Assembly (NCBI GenBank): GCA_963727575.1
Contig: CAVSIA010000020.1
Location: forward strand, 1 to 64,000
DNA from: JAHQVI01 sp963727575
GTDB lineage: Bacteria; Pseudomonadota; Alphaproteobacteria; Rhizobiales; Rhodomicrobiaceae
Length of the DNA stretch: 64,000 bases
Direction: 5' to 3'
Shown: piece after piece, positions 63,823 through 64,000 of the stretch
How positions within the stretch are numbered: position 1 is the stretch's first letter
How the letters are laid out: each line of letters begins with the position of its first letter
Made by a program: the position numbers and the translations under genes
The notes under the pieces: generated by a model
Told to the model about the DNA's origin: nothing
The model's database searches: none
What the model saw: the letters and a program-made list of their open reading frames with translations, nothing else

Positions 63823-64000
63823 TTAGCTTGCCCGCCGTCCCGCCTGAGACTCCCAGCGATCCAGAAGCTGCAGATTGTTGCGGATATATGGATTGTCCGG
63901 CGATTTCTCCGCCGCCGCGTTCAGCGTCTGGCGGGCGGACCCGAACTCGCCCTTCAGCATCTGATGATAGGCGAGATTGTTCAGCACGGTCGGCGTATTG
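63823..64000 (-). CDS. tadD: TadD, TPR pilus-assembly protein, C-terminal part
   Basis: The last 58 codons read leftwards from the window edge to TAA at 63823. The sequence NTPTVLNNLAYHQMLKGEFGSARQTLNAA, then NPYIRNNLQLLDRWESQAGRRAS, is a TPR repeat followed by a tail and matches the end of TadD, the lipoprotein that helps assemble the Tad secretin. The gene continues beyond 64000. Its position near cpaA supports the call. Confidence 0.75.
   Translation of the reverse strand, partial: NTPTVLNNLAYHQMLKGEFGSARQTLNAAAEKSPDNPYIRNNLQLLDRWESQAGRRAS

Overview
The window is a high-GC stretch that looks like a chromosome of an alphaproteobacterium, most likely of the order Hyphomicrobiales (Rhizobiales). 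This rests on the mixture of a Ti/ICE-type trb module, a LOV protein beside an HWE histidine kinase, an ECF42-type sigma factor with a DGPF partner, CpaA/TadD pilus genes, a maf-yacG pair and dispersed palindromic repeats. Genus cannot be fixed from sequence reading alone.

Bases 1 to about 6930 are the right end of an integrative conjugative element. It carries a broken IS21-family element, trbG (5' end lost to that insertion), trbH, trbI, an XRE-type regulator with a palindromic candidate operator, an excisionase-like small gene and a tyrosine integrase. The integrase stops 6 bases from the CCA end of a tRNA-Phe gene, the presumed attachment site. The rest of the element lies left of the window.

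Bases 7000-25600 are mainly housekeeping: yacG/maf, an isochorismatase-fold hydrolase, sodB, mntH and mntR with a palindrome between them, a TauE/SafE permease, a glyoxalase-fold protein, a patatin-like protein that has lost its catalytic motifs, nudC, a livKHMGF branched-chain amino-acid importer, a flavin monooxygenase and a DenD-like dehydrogenase.

Bases 25600-35000 are a sensory and redox block. A single-domain LOV photoreceptor is divergent from a CheB-CheR-PAS-HWE hybrid kinase followed by a receiver protein. A globin and a three-gene electron-transfer operon follow: a membrane FAD/[2Fe-2S]/cytochrome b fusion, an 11-haem cytochrome c and a DUF3365 cytochrome. This operon and the tandem dynamin-like GTPases at 59390-62698 are the strongest candidates for poorly described systems.

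Bases 35300-54000 hold two glycosyltransferases, a tandem pair of TAXI-type periplasmic proteins with no permease, a Sel1-repeat protein, a CsgH-like protein, an alcohol dehydrogenase, a carbonic anhydrase, an outer-membrane beta-barrel, NnrU plus an MFS carrier, the ECF42/DGPF pair, a DoxX-like protein, a GntR regulator and an Arg/His/Trp-repeat secreted protein. Bases 53300-64000 hold a P-loop-less exopolysaccharide-kinase-like protein next to a polysaccharide deacetylase fold without metal ligands, serA, a CYTH protein, a gamma-glutamylcyclotransferase, a membrane ClpP-fold protease, the dynamin pair, a DUF551-like zinc protein, and the edge of a Tad pilus locus (cpaA, tadD).

At least eight otherwise intact genes are each broken by a single-base shift, mostly insertions. 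Many of these are probably consensus errors rather than real pseudogenes.
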